DNA of 64,000 nucleotides. It comes from Cymodocea nodosa. Lineage: Eukaryota; Streptophyta; Magnoliopsida; Alismatales; Cymodoceaceae. Under the pieces are notes generated by a model. The model was given only the letters and a program-made list of their open reading frames with translations, was not told the origin of the DNA and searched no databases. Both the position numbers and the translations under genes were made by a program. The number at the start of each line of letters is the position of its first letter. Positions within the stretch are counted from its first letter, which is position 1. The stretch lies in contig CM072339.1 in NCBI GenBank assembly GCA_036874045.1, forward strand, positions 19,103,501-19,167,500, written 5' to 3'. Positions 39,851-51,900 of this stretch are shown piece by piece.

Positions 39851-39899
39851 CCACAGAACGGCGTACTAATCCAACCTCGGTTACAAATCATATAATCAA

Positions 39900-42800
39900 T
39901 TTGTAAACTCAATAAATATTTACTGAGAAAATTGTATGGTAGGAAGGAACGGTGGAAAATATTACGTGTATCACAAGCTTGAATCTTTGGCAATGAGTAA
40001 AATAAGTTTCTCCTCCCCCAAATCATGGAGGAAAATAAGCTGACACAAGAAGGAAGTGTTTTTGATTAATTTGTTATGAAAATTAAGATTACGTTGCTGG
40101 CCACTAGTATATTATGATTAGTTTGCGTCGATCTCAATAGCTCAACTACTTAAACTTCATAACGCTGTGCAACATATATTAAAAAGAAATGGAAGAGAAG
40201 GGTAGAAGATGTCAATTATACCCACTTTCATAAGGTTTCGTTGTCGTTGTTAAAACGATAATATATACGGAGAGGAGATGAAGTATATTTCTACCGAAAC
40301 CTTTCTTCCTTAGATTACAATAAATACGCTTAATTTTTCCATATAAGTTTTTCTCAAGTTCTTTTCCTGCAAGTGAGGTGAGGTGAGGTGAGGTGAGGTG
40401 TCCTTTTCGGAAGGAAATGACTTCATTAGGCGTGGGACGTTGAAAAATTATAATTACTGTAAAAAAAAATTACATTTTATATAAAAAAAAAATCAAAATG
40501 TGAAAATCTCCCCCTTAATTTTTGCTAAATTTGGTATCTATAACAGGTTTAATAAAATAAAACTAAACGTACAGTTAAATAAACTAAATCATAAACTTAG
40601 AAATTTCAGTCTGATTTTTAACCAAGCTAAAACATACGCACATGTACATCTCACAAATATATACACATACATATATCTAGCAACACAAAAAATAACAGTC
40701 CGAACTCATGCTATAACATGCTCGCGAGAACCACGTGACCAGGCTAACCATGCGCTCCTCGCCTACGCACACCCTACAACCAAGTCACGCCTTAAGGTCT
40801 ACATTTAAAACAATCACAAGGAAAGGTGATTACCAAATATAATCTTAACTGTCCAATAAAATAAAATGCATAACTAAACACCAAACAATAAGATGACAAT
40901 ATCACGATATAAATAGAAAGAAATGCAGATAACCACTCAAGCCACAACATCTGCTAGCTACTGAAGCTTGCTTCTTGAGTATTTACATCCAAAAGCTAGC
41001 TATGATGTAAACAATGGCTCGTGCATACACTTTTCCATAATTTCACAACAATTTCAAACACACACACATATATATATATATTATCACACTTTCAGTACTC
41101 CTTAGCATGAAAATTAAAATATAATTATTTAATTAGTTAACACATTCACACACACACACACACATATATATATAATCATCATCATCATCTATTGTGCTAA
41201 AATTTAAACTTAATCTAAAGTTATATTCTTTAAGATTTTTTTAATTTAGAATTCAATGGTTGAAATTGAACAAACATTAGTTATTTTTAAGACTTTTAGA
41301 CCAAAAACCAACACTCATTTAATTTATTTAACATTTTTTATCGTATAATCTTAAAATTTGTATATATAGTTATTTCTACGTTCGCACGTTAAGATACAAC
41401 GATGACAAGGTGGCACCACTGGGAACAATGGCTTCTGCTAAAATTAGCGTGATTGAAAGGCAGCGTACCTAAGTCTACATCTTACTTTGACTTTATTTTA
41501 TTAATTAGACGAAACTTTACCACAGAGTAGCTAGATTATCATATAGATTATTTAATAACATAATAATTAGATTTTATTTGTAAAAACAAAAAATTGACAA
41601 GGTGGCGACTACGTAAAACAAAATTTTCATGCAGACGTCTTCCAGAACATCTTCCAATTTTTCCATGGAATAGGAAACGGTGAGATTAACCATACATCCC
41701 ACATTAATGGAAATTTATCGATATTAATTTCTACGACAGATATCTAGCTACATGTGAAATAAAGTCTGCATTTCTATCTTATTGATAAATATATATAAAA
41801 GACGTGACAGATCATATTACTTTTTAAAATACATTACAATTCGAATCTTGGCAGGGAATCGTTATGACCGGTCAGCTAGTTAGAGATGATTAAGATGTGG
41901 CCCATATAAAGTATTAAATTAATCAAAGTGGCCAATATTTTCTTTTATGCTCAAGCTCGGCCGCTTAAAATAATATTAATATTTAGCCTGTAGTCAATCA
42001 AGTATTTCAATCGAATCTAGCTTTCGGGAGAAAACGAATGAAAAACTTCCCTAGATACGTTTTCCTGCATTCATACCATTTGCTGTCGGCTTCACTAAAG
42101 TTTGCTGCTTCCCGCTGGCTTTAATTGGTGGTGAAAGGAATAAAGGTGGAGAAGATCGGAAATTATCGGAGAGCAACGGGTGGGATTCAATATAATACGA
42201 TGAATAATGGAGATATGCATGTACTAAATGTGAAATATTTTATCTTAAAATTACTTAATATATTAAACTAAATTTCATTCCTACGCTTATGGATATAAAA
42301 CTTTTCACATTCTCCTTCATTTTTAACTTATATGTTTTATTAATAGATGTCTACAAATCAACTCTGATAATACATTAAATATTTTATCTCAAAATTAATT
42401 GACAATAAATAAATAGATTTATCATATATATATATATATATATATATTTTTAAGATATAGTATTTTGTCACACTTAAACGAAAAAGATGAGTAAAAGTCT
42501 ACTCCTGACCTGTGGTCAAGTTTTGGCAGCTGCTATCATCCTACACAGGAGGCGGCGATGACTTCACACTTTTTCTCGGTGACAAAGAAGAAAAGAACAT
42601 TGACTGATTGGTGAACTGTGACAAAACTAGCCGTGTTAATGGACTATTCGCCTCAAGTACATGGGAACTGAAGTTTCAACGATGACTGGTTTTGAAGCCT
42701 TCCATTGATCACCAGTAATGATATTCATAATTTCTCTTAAAACTTAAATACTGAAAACCTAATCAACTAATATATGGCCCAGTCGTCAATTAACATCCTC

Positions 42801-43200
42801 TTTGATAATGCACAGAACTGAGAAGCTCACTAATTAATACTTGGTACCACCACTAGTCGATCAGCAGTCTTCTTCTCCTTTAATGATGCATGCTGCAGGA
42901 ATATATACCATCAGCTCTATAAGACGTGAAGTAGACATGCATGGTCCCGTCAACCTTCCAGTAATTTAATAGATATATGTATATCTGATAAATTTCCTTC
43001 CAAATGGAACTTTTCGAAGGTCGACTATCGACTAAGATACATATATATCGATCAGAGATAACATGCACCCACCCACCCACTCAAAACTTCCACTACATGC
43101 GTAATTTGGTAAGTCCAGTTCACACACTAGCTAACACGCAGTATTCAATAATCCAATGGGAACCCATTTCAAACATGGCCATGCTGTTTTTCGATCATCA
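39900..43200. other. interval between the two Ser/Gly-rich genes
   Basis: AT-rich with microsatellite patches: five GAGGT units (about 40375-40400), CA/TA tracts near 41055-41080 and 41150-41172, and (AT)12 at 42424-42447. An open frame at 40500-40808 has no family resemblance. 42.8-43.2 kb is upstream DNA of the second gene. Confidence 0.5.
42424..42447. repeat. (AT)n microsatellite
   Basis: Twelve or so AT units without interruption. Confidence 0.9.
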
Positions 43201-43206
43201 GCTTGC

Positions 43207-43214
43207 TATATATA
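43207..43214 (+). promoter_or_regulatory. putative TATA box of Ser/Gly-rich gene 2
   Basis: TATATATA lies about 118 bases upstream of the ATG at 43325. Both paralogues have cgtcttcct or a near match just after the box, so the core promoter was duplicated with the gene. Confidence 0.6.
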
Positions 43215-43324
43215 CGTCTTCCTCGCTCTGTCTTATAACCACACCTCCCTCCCAATTAAATCTGCAAACGTCCGTCGACAGCAAGAGTATTCTACTCGAT
43301 CTAATTGGTTCGGAGCTGAGACCG

Positions 43325-43903
43325 ATGGGTTATGCATGGAGAGAAATGCTACTCGTTTTCCTTGTGCTCGTCTCCTCTGGCCTGTTGGTTGAGTGCCGGA
43401 GATACGCAAGGAAGGACCTCGGCTTCGCGTTCGGACGTGGGATCGGGATCGGATTTGGCAAGGGAGGAATCACCATATCAAGGTCGGGCTCGAAGTCCAA
43501 GTCCCGCTCCGGTCCCGTTTCGGCGTCGGGCTCCGGTTCCGGGTCGGGGACCGGCCATGTCGGGGCCGGCGTCGGCATCGGCGTGGGCGTCTGCGTGGAG
43601 GTGGGGAAAGGTGGTGTGCACGTGAAAGCCGGGGCAAGCGTCGGTGTCGGCGTGAAGCATAGAGGATCCGGGTCGGGATCCGGTTCGGGCTCCGCGTCGT
43701 GCTCCCGCTCCGGCTCTAGTGCCGGCTCCGGTGCGGCTTCATCTACCGGTTCGAGAGGATCCAGGGCTGGTTCAGGAGCTGGGTCGTCCGTCGGCTCTCG
43801 AAGATCGGGTGCCGGTTCAAGTGCTGGTTCGTCTGCCGGGTCTGGCGGTTCAGGTGGTTCGTCTGCCGGGTCCGGAGCAGGGTCAGGGTCGGGCAGGGGT
43901 TAG
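43325..43903 (+). CDS. secreted Ser/Gly-rich protein 2 (tandem paralogue)
   Basis: A single exon of 192 residues. The frame is open further upstream (to 43004), but that part spans the TATA box. The start at 43325 (MGYAWREMLLVFLVLVSSG) gives a signal peptide matching gene 1. Shared landmarks are YARKDLGFAFGRGIGIG, a Val/Gly stretch with Cys90 (GVCVEVG), SASCS with Cys126, and a GAGSSVGS/AGSSAGS tail. The two Cys are 36 residues apart, exactly as in gene 1. Unlike gene 1 it has basic substitutions (for example RSGSKSKSRSG at about 53-63), so it is more cationic, which could favour pectin binding; that is inference. The frame is intact to TAG. Function is unknown. Confidence 0.85.
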   Translation: MGYAWREMLLVFLVLVSSGLLVECRRYARKDLGFAFGRGIGIGFGKGGITISRSGSKSKSRSGPVSASGSGSGSGTGHVGAGVGIGVGVCVEVGKGGVHVKAGASVGVGVKHRGSGSGSGSGSASCSRSGSSAGSGAASSTGSRGSRAGSGAGSSVGSRRSGAGSSAGSSAGSGGSGGSSAGSGAGSGSGRG

Positions 43904-43949
43904 CCTAGAAAACTGATGATGCCACCACCTCCCTAAAAGACTGGGGTAG

Positions 43950-46900
43950 TTGGGAGTCATTAAGAAAGTACCGTGTAAAACTAATTAAATGAAAATAAGT
44001 GGAATACACGAGACAATATATGGCTCTTAATTAATTAATTGTTCGCCTGCAATGTCGAAAACAAGTGGACTAATACGACAGATCTAAATAAAATTTTATA
44101 TGATAGAAATATGAATCTATTATCTATTGAAAAAACAATCTCTGATAATTTTGAGGTACTGCATACCATATATAGGAAAACATATTACGTACAGTTAATC
44201 GACTCATAAATTCAAATCTAATTAAAATATAGTAAAAGTCTTTTCAAAATTTTGTCGTTAAAAGGTATTTAACTTTTTCTTCAAACCAGGGAAGCTATAG
44301 AAGAAGATCATCATCAATGGCCTTGTAGCTAAGTTTAACTCCAGATTTGGTTTAAAAGCCTTGGTTATCACAAAAGCATCATCCTATAGATAGACTCTTC
44401 AAATGAGCAAAATAGATAGTAACAGACTTGCCATCGTATGTAAGATCAACTGTGGCTTTCTTAACATGAAAGACCACTCCACTCCAGGGCCATTGGTTTG
44501 AAAAAACCTTTCAAAGAGATCATTTCAAATATCAATGGCACGGTTATACATAACACGGGACACGTACTTTGAATGAGAATAGGCACATAGAGTTGGATAA
44601 CCAAGAGACAATCATATTCTTTACCCCAGTATGACCAAGGAGGCGAGTGGCTGGTCGAAGTGGGCCATGGAAGCAGGCCGAGAATTGGACAAGCAGGTGA
44701 GAGACACATGGGAGAAGATTAATGGAAGAGGGCGCAAGGGGTGAGACTCAAACTGGTGGGCCACACCAGCTGGACTGGCATTCAAGTCTCGCGCACGCAC
44801 AGAAGAGAAAGGGAAGTTGCAGTCTCCGTGTTCGATCCACATTCAAGTCGTTGTTTAAAGACATCAAAAAATATTACTCAACATTTATTAGATGAAGAAT
44901 GATAATTATATTTATTAATTTTATGAATCATAGATAAAGTACATTATTTATAAAAAAATTTACATTTAATTTTGAGATGACCCTTTTGCATTCATTCGAT
45001 CAAGTTATGCATGATGATGGGAGATTAGAATATTTATATGCTTATAAGCATGCTCATCGTCATCACATCAAAGATGATATCACTTTAGAAACTATTAGAA
45101 GATGGAGAAGAATATCTATCACAAAACACTGCAATGTATAAACAAGAATTAAATACTTTTAATTGTATCATCAGTATTTATGAAGTGAATATCATTACAT
45201 TAATAAATTTGATATTATCCATTGATGGAAAAAAAAACAAAATTTGACACTTCTCGTTTTATCTTTACTTGCTAGAGATCTATTAGCTATTCTAGTGTCT
45301 TTTATGACTTGTAAATAAATATTTAACATGAGTGGAAACATCTAAGATAAAAGAAATTTTCGATTAAATAATGATATTATGTGTGTTGAGGATTGAAAGT
45401 TTGTTCCACAACATGTATAATAATAATGTGATAATTAAATGGATGATTATGTCAATATGAATATTTTAACCTAAAATTAAATGTAGTTTTTTAATTGTAA
45501 GTGTAAATCGTGTAAAGTAATTTCTACTTATCTTACGTGATTTTTTTTATAAATGTTGTACCTTTTCTATGACTCAAAATAATTATTTTTTCTGATGTAA
45601 CGAATGATGATCAATATTTTTTTATATCTTTGAGCAATAATTTAAATGTAGATGAATGATAATATAATGTCGAGATTCCTTAAAGATCATGTGTTAGAAT
45701 CTCACCATATTACCTGAAATTTTTTTATTTTAAACATTGCCCTCCCTAACCAAGTTCAACCCACGTCCGAACCACGCCGAAGACCGGTACAGCTCGGATG
45801 GGCCCGTGACAACAACCTACACACCAACTCTGCCCCTCTGTCGCCCACGTTGCACTTACTATTAATATAATTGGGCTATATATCAGTTGGCATCCAGTAA
45901 TGAAATTGGGCCAGCCCATCCTTGTTGTGTTGGCATGCAGTATGTGGTTGGGCCATGTCAAGATCGCTTAGATCGATCAAAAGACAGTCTGGCATGGCCC
46001 GGCCCACTCTACTCAATTGATACATATATCCAGTTACGAAGGAATGAAATCGTGGTAGACCCTCCAAAGATGAAATCATAGTAGACTTGATATATATACA
46101 TACACACGGTTTCCTTTTGATGATTAAGGAACACTTAGTGGACAGTGGTTCATGATTATCAAATTTTCTTTTTGTGGATATTAGATCCCAAGGTAGGACC
46201 TGGTTAGGCGTGAGCTAGAGAGCGTGTGATAGCTTTGCTTTGATTCCAAGTGGATACTGTGGTTGGGCCCTTGTGGTGTCGGCCTTTTTCTTCTCTTCTA
46301 ACACGTGGTTTAGTGGGAATGAGCTGTGTTTACCGGATTGTACTTATGGACTACTGTTGTGCAATAGTTTAATCAGATGTCATTTTGTCGTTAACCCTGT
46401 TTTCCGATAAATGTTTCTTCTTCTTTTCTTTTTTTTACCCTTGGGGCCTTTCGATCTTTGGTTCATGCCTACCCAAATACTCGTTAAAACTCCCTAAAAC
46501 TTTTCCTCAGTTGCGGGTTCCCAAATGACCCTTTAATTTCTATTTGCATTTACCTTTTTACGAAAAGGAAAAATGCAAACTTTAACTTGATTATACCAAA
46601 AAGGTTCTACCGTAATAATAAACTAATGCATCATCGAAGAAACTTTGCTAAACTCCGAGCTTGGACTGGGGTTCTACTAAAGAGACAACCTTTTCCGTGG
46701 GTAAGCCGTGAAGACGGAATCGAAATGATCCGTTACTTCCGAATCAAATCCCTCGGGCACATGCAGCGAACGCAACCGGACCAACACCGGAGCGGAAAGC
46801 AAAAACCACTGGCGAGCTCCAACAGAGTCGTCACCCCAAACACGCCACCATTTCTTTTTCGTTTTTGTTGAAGATATCCATTTCCCGTCCCCCGACAGCT

Positions 46901-47356
46901 TCTGCCACCGATCGATTACTTCCCGGCAATAAGCAAATGCAAGACAGGGGACAGACGCCGGGAGGCAGAGATGCTGCCGACCATCCCCACCTCCAGCTGG
47001 AACCCACGTGAGCCATGGCCATCGGCCCGATCGAATCCGAGCGAGCCCTGGTGGCGTGGGTCCTATCCCCACTGCCGTTAATCCTTTGATCACCAGCTGT
47101 TCGTCTCATCCCGCCGGAGAAAAGGGCGGTGCCGTATTCCAGTCGTGGTTTCATTTCTACGATTCGTGCATGCCTGCCTTCCGGCCACAAATTTTTATAC
47201 ACATTGAGGAGAAAATGCATAGAAGGTCATAAAAATTGTTCATTGTTCTCCTTCCTCCTCGCCGGGTAATCCGTATGTTTGTGTTTTTTTTGGGGGTAAA
47301 AAAGGGGAATGCTCTTAAAAAAAGCGAGAAGATCTTGTTGAAGTAAAGGGCCGTCA
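43950..47356. other. intergenic, no gene recognised
   Basis: 44.28-44.85 kb and 46.65-47.20 kb are less AT-rich, with overlapping open frames on both strands, but none resembles a known family. 45.73-46.0 kb contains several TGGGCC/GGGCC words of the kind found in plant promoters. The part just left of 47357 should include the GAE 3' UTR. Confidence 0.45.
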
Positions 47357-48777
47357 TCAATTCTTCCTCCCGAGCTTGGAGTTGTAGCCATAATACCCGA
47401 GATACCACTTGACGAACTTCCTCAAGCCGGACTGCAGATCGGTGGCGGGCTTGTACCCCAACTCCTTCCTAGCTGCGGTGATGTTGGCGTGCGTGAAGGG
47501 CACGTCCCCGTTCCCCGGCATCTCCACCCAGTTCTTCTGCGCCTTCGTCCTTAATTGCCTCTCCAGTATGGAGACCAATGTCGGCACCGTCACCGGTTGC
47601 GTGTTGCCCAGGTTGAATATCCTGTACGGCGCTGGGCCTCTCTTCTTCCCGCCGCTCCCCGTGCTCCGACTGGCCGTGTCCAGCGCTCCGAGACAGCCCT
47701 TGACGATGTCGTCGATGTAGGTGAAGTCCCTCGCCAGGTCCACGTGGTCTTTGCCACGGTAGACGGTAATGGGCTTTCCCTGGAGAATGTTGCGGGTGAA
47801 GGAGAAGTAGGCCATGTCCGGTCTACCCCATGGACCGTAGACGGTGAAGAAGCGGAGGCCGGTGATCGAGAGGCCGTAGATGTGGTTGTAGGTATGGGTT
47901 ATCTCTTCCCCGGCCTTCTTGGTCGCCGCGTAGAGGCTAGCCGGCCGGTCTGTCTGGTCCGTCTCCGAGAACGGCACCTGCAGAAGAAAAGGGCCACCAC
48001 ACAATCAACGATTTGAGCAACATTAAGCAATCTTCTAATTCAGCTTGAAAAATGAAGTCACGTCGAGGAGGAGGCGGAATGTTTGTTGAGTTTTCTGACC
48101 TTCTCGTTGAGGCCGTAGACGGAGCTGGAGGAGGCCCAGACGATGGCAGGCTGGGGGTTGGCGCCCTTGCAAGCCTCAAGCAGATTGACGAGGCCGGCGA
48201 TGTTGCTATGGACGTACGACGAAGGATTCTCCATGGCGTACCTGACACCAGCCTGTGCGGCAAGGTGCATAACATGCGTGAACGGCACAACGTCGAAAAG
48301 CTTGGCCAGCAAGCTTTGGTCGTTGACGTCCCCCTCGACGACGAACACCCCGTGGGAGGCGAGCAATGTCCTGCGGGACCTCTTGAGGGAGGGGTCGTAG
48401 TAGGAGTTGAAGTTGTCGATCCCGACGACGCCATCACCCCGCTTCTTGAGGGCAAGGGATACGTGGGTACCAACGAACCCTGCCGCGCCGGTGACGAGGA
48501 CGGAGAAGCCGGATTCGCGGCGGACGAGGGCGGAGGAATGGACCTGCTTCTCCCATTTAATGCCGCCCCAGGAGGCGGAGAAGTAGCGGGAGCCGGTGTC
48601 GACGAAGGACTTGAAGGAGAGGTAGGAGGCGGTGAGGGCGACGAGGAAGAGGGCCCAAAGGAACATGGTGGAGGTGGACGCGAAGCAGCGATGCAACTGG
48701 CGGTTGATGGTATGGGTCCGGTCGATCTTCACCTTCCCAGGCGTGGAGGGGAAGAGCTCGTCCTCCAGAGTCCTCAT
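47357..48777 (-). CDS. GAE: UDP-glucuronate 4-epimerase (type II Golgi membrane protein)
   Basis: Exons 48100-48777 and 47357-47977, joined in phase 0 by a 122-base GT-AG intron, give 432 residues (Arabidopsis GAEs are about 430-460). It interconverts UDP-glucuronate and UDP-galacturonate, the pectin precursor, in the Golgi. The family start (STPGKVKIDR) precedes one transmembrane anchor at about 38-56. The NAD-binding glycine loop is TGAAGFVG (96-103), followed by GIDNFNSYYDP. WASSSSVYG (214-222) and Y242-AAT-K246 supply the catalytic Ser and Tyr-x3-Lys of extended SDR epimerases. LRFFTVYGPWGRPDMA and RDFTYIDDIV follow. The protein ends in GRKN and TGA. Exon 1 read straight through the donor stops after about a dozen unrelated codons, which supports the intron. 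Which GAE number this is cannot be told here. Confidence 0.95.
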
Positions 48778-48900
48778 CGTTATCCTTCCACTTCTCTTCC
48801 GCTCGGAGACTGGATGTGGAGATCTGGGTTGTGTACGGAAGGCTGTGGCAGACGTGTACTCCTGCTAAGGAAGGAAGGGGAAGAGCGGTGCTTGGGGCGA

Positions 48901-48907
48901 ATTTATA
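48901..48907 (-). promoter_or_regulatory. putative TATA box of GAE
   Basis: The minus strand reads TTTATAAAT about 125 bases upstream of the GAE ATG. A CT-rich leader lies between. Confidence 0.6.
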
Positions 48908-48919
48908 AACCCGGGAGGA

Positions 48920-51900
48920 TGAGAAACGCGTGAACAGGTTGGCAGCGGAGAGGACCGGCCTACAGAGGCGAGTTGACGGCGGAATTTTACAAATCATTCC
49001 TGGTTTTCAATTTTTTATTATTTGATTTTACTAATTCCATTCAATTTATTCTTTTTAAAATATTTCTCTGGTGACTATCTTCTTGGGAATTAATAGTAAT
49101 AGCCCATCAATTTTCTATCTGTTCTCGTATGCAACAACAAACGCATTTCGCAAAAGATATTTTTAGTAAACATTCCCGATGTCATGGTTAGAAACGCTTA
49201 TCACATATACGAGTTTTTTCTTTTTTTGAAATGATTTTTGATTTTTCAATTGGTTCTCATTTGTTTTCCTTCATCTTACATCAAAGTGGAAAGAATTATC
49301 AATTCATTTTACTGTACGGTCGCTAACACATGGCTACATGCCTTGGATCTAATGGTATACATGGAATCAAACGTCCCTGGTTTCAGCAATTTTGATTTAT
49401 TTTTGATAGTGACAGTACCATCTTAATCGAACAATCAATTCCGCTCTCGATAAAAAATTTTCAGCTGTCAGTCTTTACATTATTCATATGCAACGCCGCT
49501 AATGTCAATGTACGCGCATTGTAGAATAAAATAAAAGCCGGCCAAGGTTGTGTTACACTTGCGATAGGATTCCTTCGGCAATCTCGTCTGGCAGAACTAA
49601 TAATAATTGATCTGAGGATGATTTTTCCTAGACGAGTGTAAGGTAAATGACGATGCTTTCGGTGGATCACGTGAGAAACACTAACAAAGTCATCGATAAG
49701 ACAAATGCATCTTTACGGTGGTTGGGAGTATGCCTTAAAATACAATTGGTTGCCTCAGGGCAGTCCTTGGGCTTGACATCCAACGGAGGCGTACAACATT
49801 TTGTTTTCCCAATTTATCGTTGGTGAGGGCCGAGAAATTTCTTTTCTGGAAGGCTATTTTCTCAGGAATGTCTTTCCTTCCATCCGCCGTAAATACATGA
49901 AAGGATTAAAAAAAATAATGGTAAACAAATTTTATTTAAATCGAATAAGCTTTGGCTCTTGATCTAAATGTCTTAGCATTGGTAAATCTCTATCACTAGA
50001 TTTTGAATAAAAATTCTTAATGACTATAACTTAGATAAATTTGAAATTTCAATATGCAATAGGTTATACTATAATTAACTAATTGCATAATTAATTTTTA
50101 AAATAACTGGAAATAAAAGTATAAGTATAATTAATCTTACGCCACGCATTTTTTTTTTTTCGACGTTAAGATTTCTCTTGCACGTTATGAATCCTCAAGA
50201 AGTTCAAAATCAAAGAAATTCGTGACGAAGCTTTGTTTATCATTCAGGCATATATGGAATATCGTGTACTCATGGAGGGCATGTTGGTGGCCACTTGTGA
50301 GGGGTTGGAATAACTTCCATCCATCGTCATGTACGTGCTTGTGCCGTTACTTGCAAGGAAAGGTGGAGAATTCTTCTTCCCTTTTATCTCTCTTTTTTTC
50401 TTTTTTTTTTAAAATTTCTCAAGGAAATGTACACATTAATGAGTCTCTTTTAGCTCCATTTAATTACTTTGGAAAGCCTTGAGACTCTTGTTCCTGGAAA
50501 GAAAAAGAACACAGAGGGGTAATCATTCGTTGTATGGAGGAAGACATATTTAACGTACCAAGTCACCAACAGGCACCGAGCATTGTCTATTAAAAGAAGA
50601 CTTTTGAGCTCCACATGTTAATACAAGGCCCTTGTCGTGTAAAATAGAAGAGTGGTCCATTTTCGCTAGCTACGATACATGCATGCATCGATGTATATTC
50701 TTTCCTGTACACCTACCTTTTAAATAAATTCAAGAAAATGAGGTTCTGAATTATTTGAAAATTCTCTAGTCCACAAATATTTAAGATGCGGTACATAAAT
50801 ACCCTCCATTTTTAAGGCTCGATGCGATGTTCAAGTTCACGTCATAGCCGTGTTTGTGGACCTCTCTCTCTCTCTCTTTTCTCTTTCCCTCAGATGTTTA
50901 TTTTCATTTTTAATTAATTACAAGGTGCAGTCCATTTTACTTGTATATGTATATTAGAATATTTTCCTCACAGTACATATAATGTACAATATTGGTTTTC
51001 AATGCTGAGGCCTGAACACATTATTTGTATATATATACTTTCTAAAATTGTTCTTTGATCGAGCACGACAACAAGCACATGATCTCTCTCTCTCTCTCTC
51101 TTTTTCTTTTGATTGTATAGTCTAAAAGAACATATATACTCTAAAGTAAAAATAAGAATATTGCGCTTGAAGTAAGCTAAAAATCTAACATTCTTTATCA
51201 TTCTGTATGGAAAATTAAGTTTTCAATGTCTTCATGATCACGATGCGGAGCCCAATTCTGCATCTCTCAAAAGTATAAGTTTTGTAGGGATGATATATAT
51301 ATATGTATATTAATTTGAAGTCAGGAATTTCAATATTGTACTACATGTTCATTTTAACTTATTCAATATTGTACTAACAAATTAAGTACTTTCTTGTGAA
51401 AAAAAGGAAGAAGCTATTCTACCATCTATCAGGGATCGATATTAATATAAGGATGGAAAACAAAATTATTTCTTCTTTAATTTTGTTTTGCCGAATGACT
51501 ATTTATGTGATGATTAAAACAAAAAAAATGTAAAATAGGCGACCAGTTTATGGAATTGTTGCCCGATTTTGTGGGTCCGGGTAATTTCGAACTTTAGTCC
51601 GAAAGTTCATCTCGGACTTGTGTGTTTTTGTCCAAGAGGTTCCGGACTTTCGTAGCTGAATCTGGTGAATTCTAGATTTGGTGAAGTAGATATTATGTAT
51701 TAAAAAAAACTTAAACGAGTGGTTGGATGGAAGAGGCGTGACTTGCCACTTCTACCTTCATTTATAAACATAAAAAACTGTGAAATAAATTCAGCGCCTG
51801 AAACTTAAGAAGAGGAGATATACAGAAGTGGAGAGAAAGTCAGAGAGAGAGAGAGAGAGTGTGTGTGTGTGTGACATAAATTCATTGATACGACAGGAAT

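Noticed and set aside
43004..43324. Upstream extension of the second Ser/Gly-rich frame
   Set aside because: The extra 107 codons cover the TATA box and would bury the signal peptide. The start at 43325 matches the paralogue.
46677..47220. Long minus-strand frames left of GAE
   Set aside because: GC-richer DNA with open frames on both strands. No homology was recognised and the position fits a UTR or spacer.
48052..48933. 293-codon plus-strand frame antisense to GAE
   Set aside because: Shadow of the GC-rich GAE exon 1. Gly/Glu/Asp-rich with no family resemblance, while the minus strand carries an unmistakable epimerase.
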